Positions 35,272 through 44,438 are shown, numbered from the stretch's first letter. The stretch: 64,000 nucleotides of DNA from JAVDCA01 sp035293985 (GCA_035293985.1 DATGLS010000032.1:248001-312000); one strand, 5' to 3'. The notes: a model not told the origin generated them from the sequence alone. Numbers and translations: made by a program.

Positions 35272-36961
35272 CCGTCTTCTGAACCTTCAGCTTGAGCTCG
35301 GCGATCATGCGTTCGCGCATGACGAATTTCTGAATCTTGCCGGTCACGGTCATCGGGAACTCGTCGACGAACTTGATGTAGCGCGGCACCTTGTAGTGGG
35401 CGATCCGATCGCGGCAAAACGCCTTGATCTCCTCCTCGTTGGCGCTCTCGCCCGCTCGCAGCCTGACCCAGGCGCAGATTTCCTCGCCGTAACGCTCGTC
35501 CGGCACGCCGATCACCTGCACGTCCTGGATCTTCGGATGGCGGTAGAGGAACTCCTCGATCTCGCGCGGATAGACGTTCTCGCCGCCGCGGATCACCATG
35601 TCCTTGATGCGCCCGACGATGTTGCAATAGCCCTCTGCGTCGATGGTGGCGAGGTCGCCGGTGTGCATCCAGCGCGCCGCATCGATTGCCTCGCGGGTGC
35701 GCTCGGCATCGCCCCAATAGCCGAGCATCACCGAATAGCCGCGGGTCAGGAGTTCGCCCGGCGTGCCCGGCGGCACGATGCGCCCCTCGGCGTCGACGAT
35801 CTTGACCTCGAGATGCGGCTGGATGCGGCCGACGGTCGACACGCGGCGCTCGAGCGGATCGTCGGTCGAGCTTTGAAAGCTCACCGGGCTCGTCTCGGTC
35901 ATGCCGTACGCGATGGTGATCTCCCGCAGATGCATCCTGTCGACCGCGCGCTTCATCACCTCGATCGGGCATGGCGAGCCCGCCATGATGCCGGTGCGCA
36001 GCGAGGAGAGATCGAACTTCGCGAATTCGGGATGATCGAGCTGCGCGATGAACATGGTCGGCACGCCGTGCAGCGCCGTGCAGCGCTCCTCGGCGACGGT
36101 CTGCAAGGTCGCGAGCGGATCGAAACCCTCACCGGGAAACACCATGCAGGCGCCGTGCGTGAGGACGGCGAGGTTGCCCAGCACCATCCCGAAACAATGA
36201 TAGAGCGGTACCGGGATGCACAAGCGATCCTGCGGCGTGAGCCGCATCGCCTCGCCGATGAAGAAGCCGTTGTTGAGGATGTTGTGGTGCGAAAGCGTCG
36301 CGCCTTTGGGGAAGCCGGTCGTCCCCGACGTGAACTGGATGTTGATCGCATCGTCGAACTGCAGGACGCCGGCCAGCGTGGCGAGACGCTCCCTTTCGGC
36401 AGCGCCGCCACGCGCCGCCAGATCCGCAAAGCGCAGGCAGCCGGCGTGCCGCGCCTCGCCGAGCGTCACGGCGACCCGCAGCGCCGGCAGCCGCGCCGAT
36501 TGCAGCGCGCCGGGCACGGCGCGGTCGAGCTCCGGCGCGAGCTCGCGCAGCATGCCGACGTAATCGGACGCCTTGAAACGTTCGGCGAGGATCAGCGCCT
36601 TGCAGCCGACCTTGTTGAGCGCGTATTCGAGCTCGGACACCCGGTAGGCCGGGTTGATGTTCACCAGGATGAGCCCGGCCTTGGCGGTGGCGAACTGGGT
36701 CAAGACCCATTCGCCGTTGTTGGGTGACCAGATGCCGATGCGGTCGCCGGGGTCGAGCCCGAGGGTGAGCAGTCCCGCGGCGAGGTCGTCCACGGCCGCG
36801 CGCAGCTCGGCATAGCTCAGGCGCACATTCTGGTGGCGCACCACGAGCGCGGGCCGGTCCGCCCAGCGGCCACACGCCGCATCGAAGAATTGCCCGATCG
36901 TATCGCCCAGGAGAGGCACGGGGCTTGCCCCGTTGACGTAGCTCTGCGTCAGCGCCGCCAT
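35267..36961 (-). CDS. AMP-forming acyl-CoA synthetase
   Basis: A 564-residue ANL-family ligase that activates a carboxylic acid with ATP and joins it to CoA. Visible motifs are FTSGTTGFPKGATLSH (P-loop-like A3 motif, about residue 210), IAYGMTETSP (A5), WMHTGDLA (A7), GRIKDMVIRGGENVYP (A8) and the catalytic Lys in TVTGKIQKF (A10). ATG 36961 opens with the usual MAALTQSYVNGAS leader. It resembles medium/long-chain fatty acyl-CoA synthetases. Monocistronic, divergent from the next gene. Confidence 0.92.
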   Translation of the reverse strand: MAALTQSYVNGASPVPLLGDTIGQFFDAACGRWADRPALVVRHQNVRLSYAELRAAVDDLAAGLLTLGLDPGDRIGIWSPNNGEWVLTQFATAKAGLILVNINPAYRVSELEYALNKVGCKALILAERFKASDYVGMLRELAPELDRAVPGALQSARLPALRVAVTLGEARHAGCLRFADLAARGGAAERERLATLAGVLQFDDAINIQFTSGTTGFPKGATLSHHNILNNGFFIGEAMRLTPQDRLCIPVPLYHCFGMVLGNLAVLTHGACMVFPGEGFDPLATLQTVAEERCTALHGVPTMFIAQLDHPEFAKFDLSSLRTGIMAGSPCPIEVMKRAVDRMHLREITIAYGMTETSPVSFQSSTDDPLERRVSTVGRIQPHLEVKIVDAEGRIVPPGTPGELLTRGYSVMLGYWGDAERTREAIDAARWMHTGDLATIDAEGYCNIVGRIKDMVIRGGENVYPREIEEFLYRHPKIQDVQVIGVPDERYGEEICAWVRLRAGESANEEEIKAFCRDRIAHYKVPRYIKFVDEFPMTVTGKIQKFVMRERMIAELKLKVQKTA

Positions 36962-37069
36962 GGTGGGTCCTCCCGCTCGACTGCTTCCACATCGTTCAGA
37001 TCAGTATAATGCGTGCGCGTGGGTGAGTCGCGCGGTGCAGCGTTTGGTTCCCGAGGACCCGGAGGCAGC

Positions 37070-37621
37070 TTGGGACGCAAGACCATCACCATCAATCGCG
37101 CGCCGGTGCTCACGCTGTGGGCCTCCGTGGTGGCACGGCGGCTGGGATTCGAGCGCGACGAGGCGCTGACCCTCGGCCGCGCGGTCGCGAGCCTCGGCAC
37201 CTACGGCAAGGACGTCTCGCCGCTCGTCATCAGGCCGACCCCGAGAGCGATCAGGGAGCGCCGCCGCGGCCTCAAGGCCGGCAAGCGCGTCGAGGTCGAC
37301 CTGCTGCAGCGCGCCGTGCCGATCGTGCGCACGCGCGCGGGCCTGCGCGCGCTCGACCGCGACCGGCCGATCGCGCCGGACGGCGTCGAGCAGTATCTCG
37401 AGATCAAGTTCGGCGATGCCCTCAAGCGCGTGCGCGCCGCCATGAAGCGCCTCGCCCGCTCGATGTCGGCGCCCGAGATCGCCGCCCAGGCCGACGAGCT
37501 CTACGAGAAATTTCGTCCCAAGGTGCCGAAGGGCGAGCCGGGCTGGGGCGCCGAAGGCAAGCTCGACGTCGGCCGCATCGAGCGGCTCGGCACCGCCAAA
37601 GCGGCGCGCCGGCGGGCGTGA
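37070..37621 (+). CDS. Conserved hypothetical protein, helical and basic
   Basis: A 183-residue protein. I place the start at TTG 37070 because GGAGG lies four bases upstream and the chain then opens GRKTITINRAPVLTLWASVVARRLGF, a sequence I associate with conserved rhizobial proteins of unknown function. It is rich in Lys/Arg and helix-forming residues, with FGDALKRVRAAMKRLARSM in the middle. No enzyme motif, membrane segment or metal site is seen. An upstream in-frame ATG at 37013 would add 19 atypical residues. Confidence 0.7.
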   Translation: MGRKTITINRAPVLTLWASVVARRLGFERDEALTLGRAVASLGTYGKDVSPLVIRPTPRAIRERRRGLKAGKRVEVDLLQRAVPIVRTRAGLRALDRDRPIAPDGVEQYLEIKFGDALKRVRAAMKRLARSMSAPEIAAQADELYEKFRPKVPKGEPGWGAEGKLDVGRIERLGTAKAARRRA

Positions 37622-38005
37622 GCGTATCGCCGGCTCGCGCCTTGTAGGTTGGGTCGAGCGCCTTCGCGACACCGGACCTCTCGAAGCTTCGGCAAATCGT
37701 TGGGTCTCGCGCAGAGCTCGACCCAACCTTTGTACGAGACGACGGACGCAACGCATTCGCGTCTTTGCATGTTGCATTGCGATCAGCACTGCGCCGAATG
37801 ATTTGGTCGACTTGGATCGATACAGAACAGAAAACTTTCGCGAAAAGGCGCATCATCGTCTTCGCACTTGGTTGGCTTTACGAAAACTTCACGTGCGCGC
37901 CATGCTGTCGCCAAAGACGGCAGGCAGTCTATGAGCATGCATGGGGTTCGCCACCGGGATCATATTCACGGGGTTCACCAGGAGGGGACAGCGGAGGAGG
38001 ATGCG
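37622..38005. other. 384-nt gap containing an inverted repeat
   Basis: Holds a palindromic element at 37642-37736 and then AT-richer sequence (37790-37880). The latter may carry the promoter of the zinc-ribbon gene. No further gene is supported. Confidence 0.55.
37642..37736. repeat. Long inverted repeat (GTAGGTTGGGTCGAGC type)
   Basis: Arm TTGTAGGTTGGGTCGAGC (37642-37659) is mirrored by GCTCGACCCAACCTTTGTACG (37716-37736), with a further TGGGTC word between. A hairpin of about 17 pairs is possible. Confidence 0.75.
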
Positions 38006-38212
38006 ATGAACGGACAAGCCGAGGCGCATGTGACCGCCAGCGCGGCGCGACGTTTGGCTCTTCCTGCCTGCCCGAAATGCAACGACCTGCAGTTCGCCCC
38101 GGCGGCGTCGGAGTTCGTCAGCAAGGGCAAGGTTCGGCACTTCTGGTCGTGCGAGGCCTGTGGCCACGAATTCTCCACCTCGGTGAAGCTCGCCTTTCTG
38201 CAGGGCGCGTGA
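38006..38212 (+). CDS. Small zinc-ribbon protein
   Basis: A 68-residue protein starting at ATG 38006 behind GGAGGAGGATGCG. It has two Cys pairs, CPKC (about residue 23) and CEACG (about 50), spaced as a four-Cys zinc ribbon, with FVSKGKVRHFWSCEACGHEFSTSV in the second half. Likely binds one zinc; partner or target unknown. The longer open frame from TTG 37868 adds no conserved sequence. Confidence 0.72.
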   Translation: MNGQAEAHVTASAARRLALPACPKCNDLQFAPAASEFVSKGKVRHFWSCEACGHEFSTSVKLAFLQGA

Positions 38213-38226
38213 CGACACATCGTCCC

Positions 38227-38327
38227 CACCGTGATGGCCGGGCTTGTTTCGGCCAGCCACGTCTTTCTCGCGTGGCGCTAAGACGTGGATGTCGGGCACA
38301 AGGCTAGCACAAGGCCGGGCATGACGA
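38227..38327. repeat. Intergenic palindromic repeat, family A copy 3
   Basis: CCGTGATGGCCGGGCTTGT, CACGTCTTT, AAGACGTGGATG and GGCCGGGCATGACGA, between the convergent zinc-ribbon and Rieske genes. Confidence 0.8.
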
Positions 38328-38336
38328 GGTCACTAT

Positions 38337-38642
38337 TCACACCTCGATCACGATATCATCCCCCTCGACCTTGCACGGAAACGTCTTCACCGCCTGATAG
38401 GCGGGCGGAGAGACGGCCTCGCCCGTCTTCACGTTGAACAGCGCCTGGTGCACCGGGCACTCGATGCAGTCGCCATCGAGAAATCCCTCCGACAGTCGCG
38501 CGAACGCGTGGGTGCAGATGTTCTCGGTCGCATAGGGTGCATCCTCCACCCAGTAGAGCGCGATCTCCTCGCCGTTGACCTCGGCATCCATCACGCCGCG
38601 TTCCTTGAGTTCCGCCGCCGCGGCGACCCGCGTCCACGCCAT
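38337..38642 (-). CDS. Rieske 2Fe-2S protein (ferredoxin component type)
   Basis: A 101-residue stand-alone Rieske ferredoxin. Ligands are C43-x-H45 (CTH) and C62-x-x-H65 (CPVH). Start ATG 38642 follows AAGGGGTACGAT and gives MAWTRVAAAAELKERGVM, as in NirD/ferredoxin-type proteins. It would shuttle electrons to an oxygenase, but no oxygenase or reductase gene lies in this window. A huge open frame in the same register upstream is antisense to the acyltransferase gene. Confidence 0.9.
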   Translation of the reverse strand: MAWTRVAAAAELKERGVMDAEVNGEEIALYWVEDAPYATENICTHAFARLSEGFLDGDCIECPVHQALFNVKTGEAVSPPAYQAVKTFPCKVEGDDIVIEV

Positions 38643-38912
38643 ATCGTACCCCTTCTGCCGCATCCGGGTCCGTCGGCGGCCCGGAGGGCCGGACGATAGA
38701 CGAGCCATTGACCCGAGAAAACCGGGCGCAGGGGATTTTCCGCAGGCCGCCAGAGAGGTTAAGGTAGGAAGTACGGCCAGCGGGGGATTCGGCCCGCCGG
38801 ATCGGGGGTTGGCTTGGAACGCGAGGCCGCCCGCGCATCGGCGCGGCGGCCGCGGGTCGCACCCTTGCACCGACGTCGACGTGAACGCGAGCGAGCGCCG
38901 AAGGACTGCCTG

Positions 38913-41900
38913 ATGTTCTCGAGCCTGATGACCACGCGGCGCTTCGCACCCCTGTTCTGGTGCCAGTTCTTCAGCGCCTTCAACGACAATTTCCTCAAGC
39001 AATCGTTGGTGATCCTGATCATCTTCAAGCTTGCGAGCGAGGGCTCGGGGGCCCTCGTTCAGCTCGCGGCCGCCGTCTTCATCTTCCCTTACTTCATTCT
39101 TTCGGCTTTGGGCGGGCAGATGGCGGACCGCTACGACAAGGCCGTGGTTGCGAAACGGTTGAAGTTCGCCGAGATCCTCGTCGCCGGCATCGCGGTGGTC
39201 GGATTGCTGCTGCGGGTGCATTCGATCGAATACTCGATCGTCACGCTCTTCGTCGCGCTGTTCGGGTTCGGCGTCATCGGAGCACTGTTCGGTCCGATCA
39301 AGTACGGCATCCTGCCCGACCATCTCGCCGAATCCGAGCTGCCCGCCGGCAACGCGCTGGTCGAGGCAGCAACCTTCCTCGCCATCCTGGTCGGCACGGT
39401 CGCGGGCGGATACGCCGCCAAAAGCGATCCCGGGCTGTTCGGCGGCCTGATGATGGTGTTCGCGGTGCTGTGCTGGTTCTTCGCCCGCCTCATTCCGCGC
39501 ACCGGCGAGGGGGCGCCGCAGCTCGTCATCGAGCGCAATATCGCGACCTCGACCCTCGAGCTGCTGCGCGACCTCAAGTCGGAGCCGCGGCTGTGGTGGG
39601 GCGGCCTGGTGTCGAGCTGGTTCTGGCTCATCGGCTCGGTTGCGCTCGCGCTGCTGGGGCCGGTGGTCAAGGACATGCTCGGCGGCAACGAAAACGCCGT
39701 CAGCGCATATCTGGCGGTGTTCGCGATCGCGGTCGCGCTCGGCTCGGGCCTCGCCTCGTGGCTCTGCCACGGCCGCATCGTGCTGGTGCCGACGCTGATC
39801 GGCGGGCTCCTGCTCGGCATCTTCGCGCTCGATCTCGGCTGGACCCTCCACGGCGTCGTCCCCGCCGCGACCGCGCAGGGGATAGGCGATGTCTTCCGGC
39901 ATCCGCCCGCCATCCATGTCGCGCTCGACCTCATGGGTCTCGCGATCGGGGGCGGGCTTTTCATCGTGCCGACCTTCTCGGCCGTGCAGGCGTGGGCCGG
40001 CGCCGACCGTCGCGCCCGGGTGATCGCGGCCGTGAACGTGCTCAATGCGGCATTCATGTCGGTGGCGGCGGTCACGGTGGCACTGCTGGAGAAATTCGCC
40101 GGCATGGGCCCAGCGAGCGTCTTCCTGCTGCTCGGCGTGCTCAACTTCGTGGTGGTGTTCCTGATCGCGCGCACGCTGCCGACCAACCTGCTGCGCGATT
40201 TCCTCACCGTCGCGTTCCGCTCGATCTTCCGCCTCGAGGTCACCGGGCTGGAGAACGTCGCCAAGGGCGGGCCGAACGCCATCATCGCGCTCAATCACGT
40301 GAGCTTCCTCGACGCCTCGCTCGCGCTCTCGTTCCTCGACACCGAGCCGGTGTTCGCGATCGACAGCGGCATCGCGCAGCGCTGGTGGGCAAAACCGTTC
40401 CTGCGCTTCACCCGCGCGCTGCCGCTCGACCCGACCAAGCCGATGGCGACACGCACCCTGATCCAGGCGGTGCAGGGGGGCCAGTCGCTGATCATCTTCC
40501 CGGAGGGCCGCATCACCGTGACCGGCAGCCTGATGAAGGTCTATGACGGGGCCGGGCTGATCGCGGAGAAATCCGGCGCCATGGTGGTGCCGGTGCGCAT
40601 CGAGGGGCTGGAGGCGACCTTCTTTTCCCGGCTCGGTCGCCACCAGGTACGCCGGCGCCTGTTTCCCAAGGTGAAAGCGACGGTGCTGCCCCCCGTGCGG
40701 CTCGAGGTCGATCCGGCGCTGCGCGGCAAGAAGCGCCGCATCGCGGCCGGCGCCGCGCTCTACCAGGTAATGTCCGACCTCGTCTTCCGCACCACCTCGA
40801 CCGACCGCAGCGTGATCGAGGCCGTGGTCGACGCCGCCAAGGAGCATGGCCGCAGCCGCGTCGCGGTCGAGGATCCGGTGACCGGCGCTCTCTCCTATCG
40901 CAAGCTGCTCGCCGGCGCCTCGGTGCTCGGCCGCAAGCTCATCCCGCTCACCGAGCCGGGCGAGGCGGTCGGCGTGATGCTGCCGAACGCCAACGGCGCC
41001 GCCGCCACCATCCTCGCGCTGATGTCGGCGGGCCGCATCCCGGCGATGATCAACTTCACGTCCGGCCCCACCAATGTGCGCAACGCGTGCCGCGCCGCCA
41101 GGATCAGGACCATCCTGACGTCGCGCAACTTCATCGAGAAGGGCCGGCTCGCGCCGCTGATCTCGCAGATCGAGAGCCAGGCGGGAAGCCCTGCCGATCC
41201 CAGCCCGCGCATCGTCTATCTCGAGGACATCCGCACCACCATCTCGTTGCGCGACCGCCTGCGCGGGCTTTTCACCTACGGCCGGCCGCTGGTGAAACGC
41301 GCCGCCGACGACCCGGCCGCGATCCTGTTCACCTCGGGCTCGGAGGGCACGCCCAAGGGCGTGGTGCTGTCCAACCGCAACATCCTCACCAATGCGGCGC
41401 AGGCCGAAGCGCGCATAGACTTCGGCCGCACCGACAAGGTGTTCAGCGTGCTGCCGGTCTTCCACTCGTTCGGCCTGACCGTCGGCCTGATCCTCCCTCT
41501 GGTCTCCGGCGTGCCGATCTATCTCTACCCCTCGCCGCTGCACTACCGCATCGTGCCGGAGCTGATCTACGGCACCAACGCCACCATCATGTTCGGCACC
41601 GACACCTTCCTCGCCGGCTATGCGCGCTCGGCCCATGCCTACGATTTCCGCTCGCTGCGCTACATCCTGGCGGGCGCCGAGCCCGTGAAGGTCTCGACCC
41701 GCCGCGTCTACATGGAAAAGTTCGGCCTGCGCATCCTCGAGGGCTACGGCGTCACGGAGACCTCGCCGGTGCTCGCGCTCAACACGCCGATGTTCAACAA
41801 GTTCGGCACCGTCGGCCGCCTCCTGCCCGGCATGGAGGCGCGGCTCGAGCCGGTCGAGGGCGTCGACGACGGCGGCCGCCTGTTCGTGCGCGGCCCCAAC

Positions 41901-42359
41901 GTGATGCTCGGCTACCTGCGCGCCGAGAACCCGGGCGTGCTCGAGCCGCCGAAGGACGGCTGGTATGACACCGGCGACATCGTCAGCATCGATCACGAGG
42001 GCTTCATCACCATCCGCGGCCGCGCCAAGCGCTTTGCCAAGATCGGCGGCGAGATGATCTCGCTCGCCGCGGTCGAGACGCTCGCCGCCGAGCTGTGGCC
42101 CGACGCGATCTCCGGCGTCGCCACCGTCCCCGACCCGCGCAAGGGCGAACGGCTGATCCTCGTCACCACCCACAAGAACCCGGTGCGCGCAGACCTCCTC
42201 CTGTTCGCCCGCTCGCGCGGCGCCTCCGAGATGATGGTGCCGTCCGAGGTGCTGATCGTCGAGAAGCTGCCACTGCTGGGCTCGGGGAAGATCGATTATA
42301 CCGGGCTGCAGAGCCTGGTGAACGAGCGGGTGAAGCTGGAGGGGGCGGCGGCGTCGTAA
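38913..42359 (+). CDS. MFS-PlsC-acyl-ACP synthetase fusion (acyl-[ACP]-phospholipid O-acyltransferase)
   Basis: A 1148-residue three-module protein. Residues 1-410 are an LplT-like MFS transporter (FWCQFFSAFNDNFLKQSLVI). Residues 430-620 are a PlsC-type acyltransferase with NHVSFLD (H462, D467) and FPEGRIT. Residues 640-1140 are an ANL acyl-ACP/acyl-CoA synthetase with TSGSEGTPKGVVLS, GYGVTETSP and WYDTGDIV. It should import lysophospholipid, activate a fatty acid and re-acylate it at the inner membrane. ATG 38913 is preceded by AAGGACTGCCTG. Such fusions are known in alphaproteobacteria. Confidence 0.92.
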   Translation: MFSSLMTTRRFAPLFWCQFFSAFNDNFLKQSLVILIIFKLASEGSGALVQLAAAVFIFPYFILSALGGQMADRYDKAVVAKRLKFAEILVAGIAVVGLLLRVHSIEYSIVTLFVALFGFGVIGALFGPIKYGILPDHLAESELPAGNALVEAATFLAILVGTVAGGYAAKSDPGLFGGLMMVFAVLCWFFARLIPRTGEGAPQLVIERNIATSTLELLRDLKSEPRLWWGGLVSSWFWLIGSVALALLGPVVKDMLGGNENAVSAYLAVFAIAVALGSGLASWLCHGRIVLVPTLIGGLLLGIFALDLGWTLHGVVPAATAQGIGDVFRHPPAIHVALDLMGLAIGGGLFIVPTFSAVQAWAGADRRARVIAAVNVLNAAFMSVAAVTVALLEKFAGMGPASVFLLLGVLNFVVVFLIARTLPTNLLRDFLTVAFRSIFRLEVTGLENVAKGGPNAIIALNHVSFLDASLALSFLDTEPVFAIDSGIAQRWWAKPFLRFTRALPLDPTKPMATRTLIQAVQGGQSLIIFPEGRITVTGSLMKVYDGAGLIAEKSGAMVVPVRIEGLEATFFSRLGRHQVRRRLFPKVKATVLPPVRLEVDPALRGKKRRIAAGAALYQVMSDLVFRTTSTDRSVIEAVVDAAKEHGRSRVAVEDPVTGALSYRKLLAGASVLGRKLIPLTEPGEAVGVMLPNANGAAATILALMSAGRIPAMINFTSGPTNVRNACRAARIRTILTSRNFIEKGRLAPLISQIESQAGSPADPSPRIVYLEDIRTTISLRDRLRGLFTYGRPLVKRAADDPAAILFTSGSEGTPKGVVLSNRNILTNAAQAEARIDFGRTDKVFSVLPVFHSFGLTVGLILPLVSGVPIYLYPSPLHYRIVPELIYGTNATIMFGTDTFLAGYARSAHAYDFRSLRYILAGAEPVKVSTRRVYMEKFGLRILEGYGVTETSPVLALNTPMFNKFGTVGRLLPGMEARLEPVEGVDDGGRLFVRGPNVMLGYLRAENPGVLEPPKDGWYDTGDIVSIDHEGFITIRGRAKRFAKIGGEMISLAAVETLAAELWPDAISGVATVPDPRKGERLILVTTHKNPVRADLLLFARSRGASEMMVPSEVLIVEKLPLLGSGKIDYTGLQSLVNERVKLEGAAAS

Positions 42360-42723
42360 AGGGAGGGTCGCCGGTCGCTGCCGACGGTAGTCTTCTCGTG
42401 AGATCGGTTGTTTGCCCCCCTGAATAGCGGGGACAGATTGAAACTCCCGTTGCCTTCCGGGCGTGATCAGCGCATGGCAGGAAGCGCAGAGTGACATTCA
42501 CGCGTCCGGAGCCGCATTGCGTCCAACACGCTTTGATTTCTGCGCGCGTGACCTTCAGGCCATTGCGGATTGTTTCCATAGTTCCGCGCATTGTTCTTCA
42601 TTGAATTCATTGTTCTTGCGCGGGTTCCTTTTTCCTTGTCTACGCAAGGCCTTGCATTGTAATTGGCCCGAATTTCCCATTGTAAATCGCCTGTATTTCT
42701 CCTCAGAAATTTTGGACTGCAAC

Positions 42724-42841
42724 TGGACTGCCACCCCCTGTGGTGAGACACGAAACCACGGACTGGTTGCGATCGCAACAGCTTGGACTGCACCCCTGAT
42801 GCGAGACACGAAACTAAGGAGCGGTTGCGTTCCCAACAGCT
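42724..42841. repeat. Diverged direct tandem repeat, two units of 60 and 58 bp
   Basis: Units 42724-42783 and 42784-42841 both read TGGACTGC, then ACCCC, GAGACACGAAAC, GGTTGCG and CAACAGCT in the same order, with about 80% identity. A partial third start (TGGACTGCAAC) precedes them at 42713. Confidence 0.8.
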
Positions 42842-42901
42842 TGAGGGGGCCGCCCGCTCAACCGGGCACGGCGCGCCGATCGTCTGGTGCCACCAACGCA
42901 A

Positions 42902-42926
42902 GAGGCCGGCCCTTGGGGCCGGCCTC
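42902..42926 (-). terminator. Hairpin terminator of the Lys/His-rich exported protein gene
   Basis: GAGGCCGGCC/GGCCGGCCTC stem with a short loop, 31 nt after the minus-strand stop codon. The tail (TTGCGTTGG) is only weakly T-rich. Confidence 0.65.
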
Positions 42927-42956
42927 GAGCAAACGACCTGAGCGTTGAGGGGGGAA

Positions 42957-43514
42957 CTAGTTCACGCTCTTATGCGACTTCGTGGCAGCGGAGTGCGCAT
43001 AGGTCGTCGACTTCTTCGCCACGTGCCGCACGTGGTTCGCGCGGTGGGTCAGCTTGACGCTCTTGGTCGCGGCCGGCGCCGTCATGTAAGTCGCCGGCTT
43101 GACCTTGTGCGCGCGCTGCGTGGTCTTGACGGTCTTGAGCGGCTTCGATGCTTTCGAGAGCTTCGCGTGATGGCGCATGTGGTTCGCCAGCTTCACGTGG
43201 TGGCGCACATGATTGGCGAGCTTGACATGATGGCGCACATATTTGGCGTGCTTGACGCCCCTGACGCGGTGAGCGAGCCGCTTGCCGTGCTTGAGCTTGA
43301 CGCTCTTGAGGGTCGGCTTGGCGGTGACGACCTTGGGCGTCGTGGCGGGCGCCGTGGTGGTCGACGCCGCGGGAGTGGTCGGCGCGGCGTTGGTCTTGGT
43401 GTCCGACTTCGTGTCGGTGGCGGCGGGCGGATTGGCGGGCGCGGTGGTCTGCGCCAGCACCGGCGCCGTCAGCATGCTCGCGGCGACGAGCGCGGCGGCG
43501 AATGGCCTCAACAT
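42957..43514 (-). CDS. Exported Lys/His-rich repeat protein, unknown function
   Basis: A 185-residue protein with signal peptide MLRPFAAALVAASMLTAPVLA; ATG 43514 follows GGAAAAGGAAATACCC. The mature chain starts with a Thr/Ala/Pro-rich segment (about 22-75), then becomes strongly basic with tandem units VRHHVKLAN / HVRHHVKLAN / HMRHHAKLSK at about 108-136 and more His/Lys to the end. It may bind metal, polyanion or the cell wall, all inference from composition. No family recognised. Confidence 0.7.
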   Translation of the reverse strand: MLRPFAAALVAASMLTAPVLAQTTAPANPPAATDTKSDTKTNAAPTTPAASTTTAPATTPKVVTAKPTLKSVKLKHGKRLAHRVRGVKHAKYVRHHVKLANHVRHHVKLANHMRHHAKLSKASKPLKTVKTTQRAHKVKPATYMTAPAATKSVKLTHRANHVRHVAKKSTTYAHSAATKSHKSVN

Positions 43515-43700
43515 GGGTATTTCCTTTTCCAGGTTCGCGGCGCCCAAGGAGTTGAAAGGGCAGCCGCCGGATGGGTTCGATCGGCTGAGCTCCGACCTTG
43601 GGCGCAACTATGCGCGAGCCGCGCTGAACTCACCCTGAAGCGCGGTTTCACATGGCCTTCACCTAGATGAAGGCCGCCTGCGGCGGCTGTTGTGATTTGT

Positions 43701-44264
43701 TCAGGTTTGCCCCGCGGCACGCAGGTTCCAGCGCCGGCCGTCGCTGCCGAGCGCAATGATCGCGAGCGGTGGGACGTCGATGCGCCAGAACGCGCTGGCA
43801 GGCGCATCGAGCACGGCCAGCACCGCGGCCCGCATCACCGACGCGTGCGTCACAGCCACAACGTGGCCACGCTCCGTGACGCGCGCGGCGAGCCAGCCGG
43901 CCACGCGAGCGAACACCGCGGTGCGCGGCTCGCCACCGTGCGGCGCCGCTTCGGCATCGGCGAGCCACGCCGCGACGCCCGGCGCGTCTTCGGCCTGAAC
44001 ATCAGTGAGCCGGCGCCCCGTCCAGCGCCCGACATCGCAGTCGCGCAGCGCCGGCTCCGGCGCCGCGTCGAGGCCGAGTGCGGCCGCGGTCTCGCGCGCG
44101 GCGCGCGCGGGGCTCACCCAGGCGCGGTCGACCCGGCCGAGGCGCGGCGCAAGCGCCGCCGCCAGCGCCTGCGCGGCAGGCTCGATGCCCTCGTCGGCCG
44201 GAAAGGCGGCCGCGCGGGTCGCGGTCGTGGCGGCATGACAGATCAGGGTGAGGCGTCGGTTCAT
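43701..44264 (-). CDS. Histidine phosphatase family protein, possible CobC-type role
   Basis: A 187-residue protein of the phosphoglycerate mutase-like fold starting at ATG 44264. The catalytic His10 is present but in LICHAATTATR rather than the usual RHG, so the first phosphate-pocket Arg is Cys. The second His is in VTHASVMRA and the mid-protein Glu/Asp region is DRAWVSPARAARETAAALG. It is divergent from the B12 riboswitch and cbtBA, which suggests a cobalamin-related phosphatase such as alpha-ribazole phosphatase; that role is inference. Confidence 0.78.
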   Translation of the reverse strand: MNRRLTLICHAATTATRAAAFPADEGIEPAAQALAAALAPRLGRVDRAWVSPARAARETAAALGLDAAPEPALRDCDVGRWTGRRLTDVQAEDAPGVAAWLADAEAAPHGGEPRTAVFARVAGWLAARVTERGHVVAVTHASVMRAAVLAVLDAPASAFWRIDVPPLAIIALGSDGRRWNLRAAGQT

Positions 44265-44289
44265 TGACAATGGCTATCGCGAATGGCTA

Positions 44290-44420
44290 GCCTCGCTCGA
44301 TTGCGGGCGTGGAAGCCGGTGCGAGTCCGGCGCGGTCGCGCCACTGTAACGGTCGGTGCCGTAAGGCGCAGGGCCGCAAGCCAGACCCAGGTGCCGCAAG
44401 CTTCCGTCCACGGGACGCGT
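44290..44420 (+). promoter_or_regulatory. Cobalamin riboswitch upstream of cbtBA
   Basis: The leader holds the conserved words GGAAGCCGGTGCGAGTCCGG, then CGCGGTCGCGCCACTGTAAC and GCAAGCCAGACCC, the order found in B12 riboswitches. It ends about 20-25 nt before the cbtB start, close to the CCAGGAGACC ribosome site, so it probably controls translation. Bounds are approximate. Confidence 0.92.
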
Positions 44421-44438
44421 CTTCCCAGGAGACCCGAC

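Larger units (their letters stand above)
42360..42956. other. 597-nt AT-richer gap with tandem repeat and terminator
   Basis: Between two convergent genes. The part 42540-42730 is the most AT-rich I see in the window (several T-rich words such as CATTGTTCTTCATTG). A diverged tandem repeat follows at 42724-42841 and a terminator-like hairpin at 42902-42926. Minus-strand open frames here (up to 144 codons) show no recognisable family and I do not call them. Confidence 0.55.

Noticed and set aside
38337..42497. 1386-codon minus-strand open frame
   Set aside because: Only the last 101 codons (Rieske protein) look real; the rest is antisense to the 1148-residue acyltransferase fusion.
42724..42841. 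Possible CRISPR array
   Set aside because: Only two units, adjacent without spacers and diverged along their length; no cas genes nearby.
42467..42901. 144-codon minus-strand ORF in the AT-rich gap
   Set aside because: No clear ribosome site or family, and it reads through the tandem repeat; likely chance in low-GC DNA.
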